Source: Vibrio casei (GTDB lineage Bacteria; Pseudomonadota; Gammaproteobacteria; Enterobacterales; Vibrionaceae). Taken from it: 64,000 nt of DNA. The notes under the pieces were generated by a model. The model worked only from the letters and a program-made list of their open reading frames with translations. It had not been told where the DNA came from and made no database searches. Positions 1 to 8,167 of this stretch are shown here, in pieces; the first letter of the stretch is position 1, and each line of letters starts with the position of its first letter. The stretch covers positions 2,108,001 through 2,172,000 of the forward strand of contig NZ_AP018680.1 of the NCBI RefSeq assembly GCF_002218025.2, given 5' to 3'. A program made the position numbers and the translations under genes.

Positions 1-1262
1 CGAATAAAGGGGATAAGTTACACGTCCATGCTTGTGTCGGATTACCGCTAATTGCACATGGCCATTTGATTGGGGCGCTGACGATAGATGGTTTTGATGC
101 GCATCAGTTTGATACTTTCACCGATAGTGACTTACGAACCATTAGTGCGCTGGCAGCCGCGAGCTTACATACCTCCTTATTAGTGAAGCAATTGGAATCA
201 CAGGTGGTGAATGCCAGTGATACAGACTCTCATATCACCAAAGAAATGAATTTAAGTGAGGAGATGGTTGGTCAGTCGGGCGCGATGATGGATTTAAGAA
301 TGCAGATCCAAGCGGTGGCGAATACCGACCTTTCGGTTTTGATTATGGGAGAAACCGGGGTTGGTAAAGAGCTTGTCGCGACCGCCATTCATAATCAATC
401 GAATCGTGCCAAGCAAAACTTGGTGTATTTAAACTGTGCGGCTTTACCTGAGTCGGTGGCGGAAAGTGAGTTATTTGGCCATGTAAAAGGGGCCTTTACT
501 GGCGCGATTAGTCACCGTAAAGGCAAGTTTGAATTAGCCGATAATGGCACGTTATTTTTAGATGAAGTGGGTGAATTGCCTTTAGGGCTGCAATCCAAAT
601 TATTGCGAGTATTGCAATATGGCGATTTACAGCGAGTTGGCGATGACAGTGTGCTTAAAGTGAATACCCGCATTGTGGCAGCAACCAACCGAGACTTGCA
701 TCAAGATGTAGTGAACGGCAAGTTTCGGGCGGATTTATATCACCGCTTGAGTGTTTTTCCCATTCATGTTCCGGCGCTCAGAGAGCGAACAGGGGATATT
801 ACCTTGTTGAGTGGCTTTTTTATTGAAAAGTGCAAACACAAACTGAATTTGAATCATCTAAGTATCTCCCCTGCGGCTTTGCAGTTATTGGGGCAATATA
901 GTTGGCCGGGTAATATTCGTCAGCTTGAGCATGCTATCCACCGTGCTGCGGTCTTAGCCAAAACAGAAACGAGACAACCCAGTCCCATAATTTTACAGCC
1001 CCATCATTTTGAATTAATACAAACAGAATCACCTTCAACACAAGGTGGTGAGAATCAAAATCAGCTAGAGGATACCGTTAATTCTGATATAACTAAGGAC
1101 TACTCTTTGGGTCTAAAAGCGGCTACTGAAACATTTCAGGCGCAAGTGATCATGGATGCACTGAACAATAATCAGCAAAACTGGTCTGCTACTGCTCGTG
1201 AGTTAAAAATTGACAGTGGTAATTTGCATCGATTAGCAAGACGTCTAGGATTAAAGTCATAG
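1..1262 (+). CDS. norR: NorR, nitric-oxide-responsive sigma-54 activator (5' end outside window)
   Basis: The reading frame is open from base 3 to the stop at 1260-1262 without a usable start, so the gene enters from outside the window; about 419 residues are visible of a family of roughly 500. The first visible residues ([11 protein letters not shown], then [11 protein letters not shown]) match the end of the GAF domain that senses NO through iron in NorR. The AAA+ domain follows, with Walker A GETGVGKE, the sigma-54 contact loop GAFTGA and Walker [12 protein letters not shown] Fis-type helix-turn-helix closes the protein ([24 protein letters not shown]). NorR activates NO-detoxification genes from sigma-54 promoters. 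A YeaR-like gene follows 77 bp downstream on the same strand. The family call is firm; the NorR subtype rests on the GAF remnant and the overall match. Confidence 0.9.
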   Translation, partial: NKGDKLHVHACVGLPLIAHGHLIGALTIDGFDAHQFDTFTDSDLRTISALAAASLHTSLLVKQLESQVVNASDTDSHITKEMNLSEEMVGQSGAMMDLRMQIQAVANTDLSVLIMGETGVGKELVATAIHNQSNRAKQNLVYLNCAALPESVAESELFGHVKGAFTGAISHRKGKFELADNGTLFLDEVGELPLGLQSKLLRVLQYGDLQRVGDDSVLKVNTRIVAATNRDLHQDVVNGKFRADLYHRLSVFPIHVPALRERTGDITLLSGFFIEKCKHKLNLNHLSISPAALQLLGQYSWPGNIRQLEHAIHRAAVLAKTETRQPSPIILQPHHFELIQTESPSTQGGENQNQLEDTVNSDITKDYSLGLKAATETFQAQVIMDALNNNQQNWSATARELKIDSGNLHRLARRLGLKS

Positions 1263-1297
1263 TTTTGCCATACTCAATAAAATCAGTCCACTAAACA

Positions 1298-1311
1298 ATG
1301 ATACCTATCAT
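1298..1311. promoter_or_regulatory. Short palindrome in the norR-yeaR gap, candidate operator
   Basis: ATGATA-CC-TATCAT is a 6-2-6 inverted repeat about 30 bp upstream of the YeaR-like start. It overlaps a NarL-like heptamer TACCTAT (1302-1308), and a second one, ATGGGTA, lies at 1319-1325. Their spacing is not the standard 7-2-7, so the factor is unknown. Confidence 0.3.
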
Positions 1312-1339
1312 GAGATTAATGGGTAATTAAGGGGAATAT

Positions 1340-1711
1340 ATGAGCCATTTAGTCATACCAACACATTGGAAAATCCGACGTTCTACTCACTTTTTTACGA
1401 AAGATAATGTGCCTAAAGCGTTATTGACTCATCACAATACCGCAGAAGGTGTTTTTGGGCAGATCTGTGTGATGCAAGGAACGGTTACTTTTTATGGGTT
1501 TGCAAATGAGCAGGCCACTGAGCCAGAACAAGTAGTGGTGATTAATGCCGGTTCGTTTGCCACGAGTCCTCCTCAATATTGGCATCGTGTTGAACTCAGC
1601 GATGATGCTCAATTTAATATTAATTTTTGGGCGGAAGAAGAGACCGGTAATAAAGCAATGTTTAAGAGCTCAAGAATTCATAACAAACCAATCGATGGTT
1701 TACTTGATTAG
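1340..1711 (+). CDS. YeaR/TehB-type DUF1971 cupin protein
   Basis: This 123-residue protein matches the DUF1971 family, which includes E. coli YeaR and the N-terminal part of some TehB proteins: it starts LVIPTHWKIRRSTHFF, then has the cupin-like stretch VMQGTVTFYGFA, the family motif SPPQYWHRVELS and the end FNINFWAEE. YeaR is induced by nitrate, nitrite and NO in E. coli, which fits the norR gene just upstream. The biochemical activity of the family is not established. An AAGGGG ribosome binding site precedes the ATG at 1340. The gene is intact and of normal length. Confidence 0.8.
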   Translation: MSHLVIPTHWKIRRSTHFFTKDNVPKALLTHHNTAEGVFGQICVMQGTVTFYGFANEQATEPEQVVVINAGSFATSPPQYWHRVELSDDAQFNINFWAEEETGNKAMFKSSRIHNKPIDGLLD

Positions 1712-1720
1712 GATTAAGCT

Positions 1721-1771
1721 ATGACTATCACCATATTCGATGGGACATGCCTTAACAATGAACCATTTTAG
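1721..1771 (+). other. 16-codon ORF stub, possible truncated gene start
   Basis: An ATG nine bases after the YeaR-like stop opens a reading frame MTITIFDGTCLNNEPF that ends at once. Its position and start suggest the first codons of the next gene in a native operon, cut by the insertion that follows. It is too short to identify, and chance is a fair alternative. Confidence 0.25.
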
Positions 1772-1859
1772 TTAAAACTATTCGATTAATTTGATAATTT
1801 TGGCTGGGTTTCCTCCACATCAGTCAGTTTCTCGTAACGAATGAACATGGACAGCTTCA

Positions 1860-2399
1860 CTATAGAGTAATGCATGAACTTAAATAAAGCTGATTTTGAC
1901 TTGTTATAGCTGGTTGACTTAAGCAAAACTTGGTCTCTTCTGATAGCTGCTCAAAGAAGGAGATCAAAACTTCTTCTTTTCGGCCATGTTCAACCCAAAT
2001 AAAATGTCCAGAGACGAGGTCATAAACAACCGTCATATAATCATGTCTCTTGGATCTGGCAACTTCATCGACGCCAATATGAATGAGGTTATTCAGTTTC
2101 TCTGGGTCTAACGCTGGCAAGCTTGAAGGCAAGTATTCTCTATCGATGTTTTTTACGGTTTCCCAGAGAATTCCTAAATATTGAAAGACGGCATGTATAC
2201 TCATGTTGCGACATAAACCACTGATGAACTTGCAAAAGCGAGCGGTATAACGACCGCCTTTAGCGACATATTCAGTATCTTCAATCAACCGTCTTCCTTC
2301 TTTGTCTCGTGTTTTAGCCAGTTCGACTTCAATCGTGCATGGCCGCCCACTCACAGGTAAATCTTGAAGACGTCTTCTACTGAACAAAATTGAACACAT
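1860..2399 (-). pseudogene. ISL3-family transposase remnant
   Basis: The frame encodes the middle of an ISL3-type DDE transposase. Recognisable parts are RRRLQDLPVSGRP near the start, the catalytic-region motif HIGVDEVARSKRHDYMTVVYD, and GHFIWVEHGRKEEVLISFFEQL. Full transposases of this family are about 400 residues. Here both ends are missing: the usual N-terminal zinc-binding part is absent, and homology stops near residue 158, leaving an unrelated 20-residue tail. No terminal inverted repeats could be identified. It lies between native-looking genes and the plasmid-derived block, so it may mark a deletion or insertion edge. The 240 bases that follow (2400-2640) hold no gene I can recognise. 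Confidence 0.75.
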
Positions 2400-2642
2400 T
2401 GGCCTTTAAAGCTAAATAACGAGGAAGATCAAGATGACAAAATAGCCTACTAACTTACGTTCAAAATAAGCATTATAAATCATGTAATTATGATAAATCA
2501 GCCTTTAATTACAGATTTATGAAAGCGGAGAAGAGCCCATCAGCTAATCCGTTAAATGCTAATTTAGCAGAGCCACTGACTAGCTTTTATCCAGAAACAA
2601 GTTATAGCTTCCCCCTAATCAGCCATATGTATATGGAAAATG

Positions 2643-2668
2643 CGGGCCGGTGCACCATCACCGGCCCG
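2643..2668 (-). terminator. Terminator hairpin closing the trb/tra block
   Basis: A perfect 10-bp stem (CGGGCCGGTG / CACCGGCCCG) with a 6-base loop sits just after the last minus-strand gene. On the minus strand it is followed by a short T-rich stretch (CATTTTCC). Confidence 0.6.
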
Positions 2669-2680
2669 TGTACTTTCTAA

Positions 2681-2935
2681 CTACTTGCGTCGGCCAAACG
2701 GCCAGCGTCTCATTTTGTCGATTTGATCGACTGATCTCGTCATGTCCTTGTAAGCTCGCCCGGCTAACCTGTTTTGGAATACCTCCATTTTGTCGGCAAT
2801 GGCCTTCATCTTCGGGCCGTGTCCGGTGCTGAGCAGCCACTGCCCCAAAAAATAGAAGGCTAACATCACAATGAACATCACTGCGAAGAAACCAAATACC
2901 TCCGCAAGGTTTTGAGGTGGAAAGTTAAACTCCAT
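2681..2935 (-). CDS. Small predicted membrane protein of the conjugation block
   Basis: An 84-residue protein with one hydrophobic segment at about residues 12-34 (FGFFAVMFIVMLAFYFLGQW) and a basic C-terminal tail ending RRWPFGRRK. I do not recognise a family. It is the last gene of the minus-strand run that contains trbJ, trbK and trbL homologues and lies 20 bp downstream of its neighbour, so it is probably co-transcribed. In IncP plasmids small trb genes of poorly known function follow trbL, but no clear match to trbM-trbP is visible. Confidence 0.6.
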   Translation of the reverse strand: MEFNFPPQNLAEVFGFFAVMFIVMLAFYFLGQWLLSTGHGPKMKAIADKMEVFQNRLAGRAYKDMTRSVDQIDKMRRWPFGRRK

Positions 2936-2955
2936 AATCAGTAATCCTTATCTAG

Positions 2956-3228
2956 TTAGGCCATGCGACCTTTTTTAACAAAACTGGCAACCTCTTCGTT
3001 GCGCTCCTGCTGGCGTTCCTGGGCATACGACACATAGTCCTCAACGTCGAAGGTGCGCTTTTCCGGGTCTCGCTCTTGCCATTCTGCGTGTGCTTGGTGG
3101 GCTTCTTTCTGGTCCTCACTGGATAATCCATCAAAGCCACCGGTTTGATTCATCCAGCCAGTACCCACACCGCCCAAGCTATCGTTATCAAATACAGTTG
3201 AAGCGTCGTCAGTCGCCCTCCTGGTCAT
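2956..3228 (-). CDS. Small charged hypothetical protein of the conjugation block
   Basis: About 90 residues, strongly charged and without a hydrophobic segment, so probably cytoplasmic. The second half (EDQKEAHQAHAEWQERDPEKR, then VSYAQERQQERNEEV) looks helical. I chose the ATG at 3228, preceded by GGGGA, over the GTG at 3231. The start lies inside the end of the upstream trbL-like gene (20-base overlap), which suggests translational coupling. No family recognised. Confidence 0.55.
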   Translation of the reverse strand: MTRRATDDASTVFDNDSLGGVGTGWMNQTGGFDGLSSEDQKEAHQAHAEWQERDPEKRTFDVEDYVSYAQERQQERNEEVASFVKKGRMA

Positions 3229-4501
3229 CACTATCCCCGTTATCTTTCGTATTGTTTCTGATCGAGCTGGCTAAACGGCCTCCAGCAGTGCCACTGATTC
3301 TATCCCCGGCCATATCACCCACTCCCTTCATCAAATTCGCACCGGTATCCGCTGCAATACGCCCCGCTTTTACAGCGCTACCTTTAAAGCCGCCAGAGGA
3401 TTCGCCACCACTAGAAGATTGACCGGAAGCTTGGGAAAAGGAGCCAGCTTCATCAGAATCGCTGCCACCGCTAAATGCTCTGCCCAGGCTCGACATAACA
3501 TCAGTATTGTTCGCTACGTTCTCACCCGCTTTTGCAAATGCAGCTTGAATAGCAGACGCACCGCCGGCGGTAGCCATTGCTGCACCGGCAGCCATACCGC
3601 CAGTGGCAACAGCCGCTCCGGCCATCGCTCCGGCACTGATACTGCCAGCACCTACCGCCGCGCCGCCTCCAGGAACCAGGCTGGCGACCACATTGGAAAC
3701 CGAGTGAATGAGCATCACAAGAACCAGTGAAACGACAAAGATCACCAGCAGTTCACGCATAGGGGCATCATTGGATAGGTCGGCATAGAAACCGTCCATG
3801 ATCGACATGGCAATACCAATGAGCAACGTCATTGTCATCAACTTCAAAGCAACGCCCAATACGCTTTTGAAGTAGTTGATTGCTATATCTGAAGTCCAAC
3901 GCGAACCACCAAACCCCAGCACGAAGACACCGGCATAGATCAATATCCAAGCCGTCACCAAGGCCAACAACACATTGGCCGCCACTACCGCCATACAGGC
4001 CAAAATTGCCAGCGTGATTAAGAAGATAGACAAGTTATCTATCGGGCTTGTAATGCTGTAGGACTCACCCGCTTTCACAATAATATCGAACGCAATACTA
4101 ATAGGTTCAGACGGGGTTAGGTCTCTCGGAAGGCCACCGGCTTGAGCACCGATCATTCTCAACGAGTCAATGATTGACGTCGCAAAGTCTGGGCCGTTTC
4201 TGAGCAACCAAAGAAAGAAACCAAACGTCAGGATGAAGCGGACGAACTCGGCAAAAAACTCCCTTATATCCGCTTGTTTAAGGATTAAGGTCCCGCCAGT
4301 CCAAACAAGGGATATCGTACCCAGCGTCCAGAATAGCCAGGCGGCATAGTTTGTAATTACCGTGCCCCAAGTAGCACTGGCCGTCATGAAACGCACGGCC
4401 ACTTCATCCAAGACACCATTAGGATCAATGGCCGCTGACGCAGTTTGCGAAGTCAGTAAAACTGCCAGGAGCATCACAAGTCGAATGAATATCTTGTTCA
4501 T
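3209..4501 (-). CDS. trbL: TrbL/VirB6-family inner-membrane protein of type IV secretion
   Basis: A 430-residue polytopic protein. It has an N-terminal signal-like segment (LVMLLAVLLTSQTASAA), several membrane spans between residues 40 and 270 (such as LFWTLGTISLVWTGGTLIL and LLVIFVVSLVLVMLIHSV), then a long Gly/Ala/Ser-rich tail. This layout is typical of TrbL/VirB6, the polytopic channel component of conjugative transfer machines. It follows trbK- and trbJ-like genes, the same J-K-L order as in IncP plasmids. The other transfer genes (ATPases, VirB8-10 type proteins, coupling protein) are not in the window, so its function here without a helper is doubtful. Confidence 0.8.
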   Translation of the reverse strand: MNKIFIRLVMLLAVLLTSQTASAAIDPNGVLDEVAVRFMTASATWGTVITNYAAWLFWTLGTISLVWTGGTLILKQADIREFFAEFVRFILTFGFFLWLLRNGPDFATSIIDSLRMIGAQAGGLPRDLTPSEPISIAFDIIVKAGESYSITSPIDNLSIFLITLAILACMAVVAANVLLALVTAWILIYAGVFVLGFGGSRWTSDIAINYFKSVLGVALKLMTMTLLIGIAMSIMDGFYADLSNDAPMRELLVIFVVSLVLVMLIHSVSNVVASLVPGGGAAVGAGSISAGAMAGAAVATGGMAAGAAMATAGGASAIQAAFAKAGENVANNTDVMSSLGRAFSGGSDSDEAGSFSQASGQSSSGGESSGGFKGSAVKAGRIAADTGANLMKGVGDMAGDRISGTAGGRLASSIRNNTKDNGDSDDQEGD

Positions 4502-4503
4502 GG

Positions 4504-4701
4504 TTAGAACCCCTTGTTCTTGGAGCGATCAGTGGGTTCGCCCATATCCCAAAGACAGTTCCCTTTTTCCTTCTGCTCTTTCGTCAGGTTCGGGTTGTCA
4601 CAGTTGATCGTTGCAGGCTTTGGCCCGTCATCTTCGCCGCACCCCACCATAGCAAAAGAGGCCAACGCGCTAACGATAAAAACTCGGGTGATATTCTTCA
4701 T
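4504..4701 (-). CDS. trbK: TrbK-like lipoprotein, candidate entry-exclusion factor
   Basis: A 65-residue lipoprotein precursor: a basic N-terminus, a hydrophobic core and the lipobox MVGC followed by GEDDG. RP4 TrbK is a lipoprotein of similar size that mediates entry exclusion, and its gene also lies between trbJ and trbL. The call rests mainly on size, lipobox and position, because these proteins diverge fast. The C-terminus DMGEPTDRSKNKGF is nearly the same as the end of the TrbJ-like protein next door, and the gap to the next ATG is also the same (2 bp). Confidence 0.65.
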   Translation of the reverse strand: MKNITRVFIVSALASFAMVGCGEDDGPKPATINCDNPNLTKEQKEKGNCLWDMGEPTDRSKNKGF

Positions 4702-4703
4702 GA

Positions 4704-5477
4704 TTAAAACCCCCTGTTTTCTGAACGGTCGGTTGGCTCGCCCATATCGAACAACCTTTCACGAGACGCTTGATATTGAGCTTCGCGGTCAGCATCCGCC
4801 TGCATTCGAGTGCCAACGGCATTCTGCTGAGCAATCAGCAGGCTACGGATTTGCAGGAGCTGGTTAGCCTGGTTGCTGGCGAGCTGGTTAGCGTAGCCAA
4901 TAGCCGCCAATTGGCCGTCCGCGCTCTGAGCACCAGATTGCAGGCGGTTAAGCTGACGGGCATCGGCTTCCAAGTTATCTTGCTGCTGCTCCAGACTCCT
5001 AAACAGTGCGTCGTTGGCCTTTTTCTGCGATTCAGACGCAAGGCGTCGGTTCTCGGTCATTGCGGCCCGTTCTGCATCGCTGCACCCCGCTGCCGAGAAA
5101 CAAGGAGAGCTGCGGTAATAGGCCACGTCCTGGAACTTGCCTAGGTAAGCATCGAGGCTGCCAAGCTGGTTCTGGTAATAGGCGAGCGTGTTGGTCGCCT
5201 GGTTCAGATCGTTGATGGTGCGCTGCGCCTGGTCCCAAATATAAGAAGCTGGGGCCATCGAGTTTTGCAGCATATTTTCGTACTGCTGCAACTGGGTTTG
5301 ATACTGCTGAATTTGTTTAGCAGTCTGTGTAACAGCTTCCATTGCCGACATGATGTTCTGAATTAGATTCGTACCATCAGCAACCGGAATCCCCGCATAT
5401 ACAGGATTAGAAAGGTTTAACGCCAAGGAGATGGCAAGCACGGGAATTTTAGCCGCTAAAATTTTTCGTTTTAGCAT
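4704..5477 (-). CDS. trbJ: TrbJ-like (VirB5-type) conjugal transfer protein
   Basis: A 257-residue exported protein. Residues 1-28 form a signal peptide ending near NPVYAG; the rest is Gln-rich and helical (TAKQIQQYQTQLQQYENMLQ, RSLEQQQDNLEADARQLN), which is typical of TrbJ/VirB5 proteins. These proteins lie in the periplasm or at the pilus tip. In IncP plasmids trbJ has also been connected with entry exclusion. It opens the minus-strand run trbJ-trbK-trbL. About 240 bp separate it from the relaxase gene. The last 14 residues, DMGEPTDRSENRGF, are shared with the TrbK-like protein. Confidence 0.8.
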   Translation of the reverse strand: MLKRKILAAKIPVLAISLALNLSNPVYAGIPVADGTNLIQNIMSAMEAVTQTAKQIQQYQTQLQQYENMLQNSMAPASYIWDQAQRTINDLNQATNTLAYYQNQLGSLDAYLGKFQDVAYYRSSPCFSAAGCSDAERAAMTENRRLASESQKKANDALFRSLEQQQDNLEADARQLNRLQSGAQSADGQLAAIGYANQLASNQANQLLQIRSLLIAQQNAVGTRMQADADREAQYQASRERLFDMGEPTDRSENRGF

Positions 5478-5714
5478 GGTTAATTACTCTTAGTTGTTAT
5501 GACTAAAAGTTGCATTCACCAACCTGTAGAAACTTGATCTCTACTCCTACCGTTACCAGCGGTGAATGTGGGCCTGTACAGAGCTAGCTCGCCACTTACT
5601 ATCTCGGCGCCCGACCAGCGCGACACCGTTAAACGCGCGGTCAAATAGGGTTAAACATCGGTGTCATTACCAACCGAAGCGGTTAGGGCTTCCGTCGATT
5701 CCTTTGCCATCACA

Positions 5715-7475
5715 TCAACGTGAGTGGCTCTTTTGTTGTCGTTTCGCTTTTTTAGCTGCCTGCTCAGCTTGGAGCTTAGCTTTACGCTGCTCTAGTGCCG
5801 ACATGACCGCCGCTTTTTGAGTTACAGAGCCTGACTGTATCGCTAAGACCTCTAACTGAGATAGGTTTTGCAACCGGCCACGGCGTGGAGGTGGCACTTT
5901 GCCAATCGGTAACACGCCAGGCTTATCAGACCGCTTGGCCATGTTATTCTGGGCCATTAATGCCTGACGACGGCGTTCTAGTTCTTGATCGGCAAATTTG
6001 ATAGACAGATTGCCATCTACCGCCGCCTTGATTACTCGCGCTTTGAACTCAGGCGAACCATTCACGGTAATACGATTACCGTAACGCTCCATTGCTATCT
6101 TTAGTGCAGTTAAGACACTGGTTTGGTTGGAAGCCGTCGACACTTGCAGACGCTCACCATCATCACGCACGGCGCTGTTACCTGCTCGATAAATAATGGT
6201 GCCTTTTTTCGTAATCGTATCGACCGTTGCTTTGGGCTCAGCCTGAACTGCATCTCCTTTGAGGGTATTACCTTTAAGCTTTTGTGCAGCCTCTCTGCTA
6301 CGTAGCGCTTTGAGGGCCTCGCTATCTCCCAGCAATGCCTCGCTCTTTAACCAATCCGCCCAGGCTTGGCGTTTATTGCTTTGATATATCGTTTGCCGTT
6401 GCTCTTGGTAACGCTTGTGAATGCGCTCAAGCTCGCTTTTTAATGCATTGCTGGCCTGTTTGTACAAAAGCGTCTTAGTAAGCTTATTGCTACCGGTTAA
6501 CTTAATCGCTGCGCGACGGCCACGCCCTTTCCTCTTGGCGTTTTCAACATGTCGATCTTTATCACGACGAGCCTGTTCAAGGGCTTGCGACTTACTCGCT
6601 GCGGCACGTTTCTGCTCTGCTTGATAACGGGCATATAGCTCGGTGGTATTCACCTTAAAGTGAACAGGTCGGTGTGTATATTGGCGGCTCGGCTTAACAG
6701 AATCCGATGCAGTCGCTTCAAAGGGACCAAGGCGCGCTTCGAGTTTGGGTTTAGAAAACTCACGTCCCAAGGTGCTCGCTTTGATGATCGCTTCACCGTC
6801 GGCAACGATCACTAGACCATTTCCTCTGGTTCTTAACTGCAAACCATTGTCCTGCATGACCTGGTGCAACGCCTGCCAGCTATTGGCTGATTTAATCTCG
6901 TCCATGCATTCGCGCTTCACCCAACCCACTAAGCTTTCAATACCCGAATGCCGCTCCATATCCATCGCACGTGATTCGGCCCCGCGCTTGCGCGGTATAT
7001 GATTATCCGGCTGCAAACCAAAGTCCTGCTCGATGGCCTCGCACATTTCCGCTAGCTTCTTATGCGGGTAGTACGGCTCATGGATTGTGTTGCGAGTAGG
7101 GTGAATCTTGTTAATTGCTATATGGATATGTTGATTGTCCGTATCGTTATGTACAGCACTGACACGCTGATGCTCACCGTAGCCCAAGCCTTGGCAAAGG
7201 CGTTCTTCTATCGCGGCTAAAGTATGCGCTTCTAACTGTTCACCATTAGGGAAGCTCACTATCAGGTGGTAGGTTTTATCACTCTTTGCTCGGGTGTTCG
7301 CAAACTGAGTCGCCAACACCTCACTGATCGCATCGCGTACGCTTTTCGCTTCACAGTTATTTAAACGAACGTTACCAAGTCGATGCGCTTTGCACTGGTG
7401 ATCGGTGATGTAATTCACCAAGCCTGCAAAGTCAGATTTCCCCTGAGAACGCATCGGTACATGCTTGGCGATCAT
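5715..7475 (-). CDS. traI: IncP/RP4-type relaxase TraI
   Basis: A 586-residue MOB-P relaxase very close to RP4 TraI at its N-terminus (MIAKHVPMRS). The likely nicking tyrosine is Tyr22 (LVNYITDHQ), and the metal-binding histidines His116 and His118 lie in HNDTDNQHIHIAINKIHP, the same numbers as in RP4. The enzyme cuts one strand at oriT and stays covalently bound to the 5' end during transfer. The C-terminal part is shorter than in RP4 (about 730 residues) and ends in a Lys/Gln-rich tail. The start codon overlaps the end of traJ (ATGA), as expected for a coupled relaxosome operon reading away from oriT. Confidence 0.93.
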   Translation of the reverse strand: MIAKHVPMRSQGKSDFAGLVNYITDHQCKAHRLGNVRLNNCEAKSVRDAISEVLATQFANTRAKSDKTYHLIVSFPNGEQLEAHTLAAIEERLCQGLGYGEHQRVSAVHNDTDNQHIHIAINKIHPTRNTIHEPYYPHKKLAEMCEAIEQDFGLQPDNHIPRKRGAESRAMDMERHSGIESLVGWVKRECMDEIKSANSWQALHQVMQDNGLQLRTRGNGLVIVADGEAIIKASTLGREFSKPKLEARLGPFEATASDSVKPSRQYTHRPVHFKVNTTELYARYQAEQKRAAASKSQALEQARRDKDRHVENAKRKGRGRRAAIKLTGSNKLTKTLLYKQASNALKSELERIHKRYQEQRQTIYQSNKRQAWADWLKSEALLGDSEALKALRSREAAQKLKGNTLKGDAVQAEPKATVDTITKKGTIIYRAGNSAVRDDGERLQVSTASNQTSVLTALKIAMERYGNRITVNGSPEFKARVIKAAVDGNLSIKFADQELERRRQALMAQNNMAKRSDKPGVLPIGKVPPPRRGRLQNLSQLEVLAIQSGSVTQKAAVMSALEQRKAKLQAEQAAKKAKRQQKSHSR

Positions 7476-7846
7476 TGGTCCGCTCTCGGGCGAAGAATAG
7501 ATTCCATAAGTGAACTCATTTGATCTTGCGTCTCCTCGATACGATTAAGCACTGCCAAGATCGTATTGGCCCCAACATGTGCCACCTTGGCATCATTACT
7601 AAGCCATAACTTAAGCAAACCACCCAAACGCCCTAAGTCACCATTCACTCTTACCAGTTCGCGTACCTGTTCAACATCAGTAACTCCTTGAATGCGATAA
7701 CCTTGGCCTACTTCACGCAAATAGGTCGAAGTACTGAGCCCTGCCTGTGCTGACATGGATTCGATCAGCGCACGCTCTTCCGGTAGGCAATAGACCTTAA
7801 TCGGAGGACTATTCTTTCTCGTCGTCTTATTTGTGTTGTTCTCCAT
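7472..7846 (-). CDS. traJ: TraJ-type oriT recognition protein
   Basis: A 124-residue protein matching RP4 TraJ (123 residues) along its length: SPPIKVYCLPEERALIE, TYLREVGQGYRI, and RVNGDLGRLGGLLKLWL. TraJ binds the right arm of the oriT inverted repeat next to nic and recruits TraI. I chose the ATG at 7846, preceded by GAGAGG, because a longer upstream frame would start inside oriT. As in RP4, traJ reads away from oriT and is followed by traI with a 4-base overlap. Confidence 0.9.
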   Translation of the reverse strand: MENNTNKTTRKNSPPIKVYCLPEERALIESMSAQAGLSTSTYLREVGQGYRIQGVTDVEQVRELVRVNGDLGRLGGLLKLWLSNDAKVAHVGANTILAVLNRIEETQDQMSSLMESILRPRADQ

Positions 7847-7867
7847 CTGTGTATCCTCTCTCAGGCC

Positions 7868-7975
7868 CCGCAGGGCAGGATCAACGTTGAGTGCCGAAGG
7901 TGCGAATAAGTCATAAGTGAAGAGGCTTCGCCATGCTTGCATGGAGGGCCTACTTCACACATCCTGCCCGCATTT
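7868..7975. other. IncP/RP4-like origin of transfer (oriT)
   Basis: The segment carries the landmarks of RP4 oriT in the right order: GCAGGATC...CGTTGAG (7875-7891), AGGTGCGAATAAG (7898-7910), an inverted repeat of left arm GTGAAGAGGC (7917-7926) and right arm GCCTACTTCAC (7948-7958), a small inner hairpin (CCATG/CATGG, 7931-7944), and the nic region CTTCACACATCCTGCCCG (7953-7970). By analogy with RP4 the cut would fall in ATCCTG^C between 7966 and 7967. Its place directly upstream of traJ-traI supports the call. No traK gene is found on the other side. Confidence 0.9.
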
Positions 7976-8080
7976 CAACTTTGGTTTTATCACGGAAAGT
8001 TATGCATGCCCTTGTGCATTTCTCTGTATTTAACTGTTTATTCCTGTGTAAACTATGTTTACCTGATAAGTCAGATACTT

Positions 8081-8141
8081 ATAGCGGTATGACAGCGTAC
8101 TTATAGCGACTGAATAGCGCTAAAATAGCGGCCTTACAGCG
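8081..8141. repeat. Six A(T/C)AGCG sites at an exact 11-bp period
   Basis: Copies start at 8081, 8092, 8103, 8114, 8125 and 8136. Four read ATAGCG and two ACAGCG, each followed by an unrelated 5-base spacer. The strict 11-bp period puts all sites on one face of the helix, which points to cooperative binding by one protein. The array lies about 115 bp from nic, on the side where traK sits in RP4, and just before the long tandem repeat. The binding protein is not known. Confidence 0.75.
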
Positions 8142-8167
8142 ATTTATGTGTATTGGCTTTACTCAAT

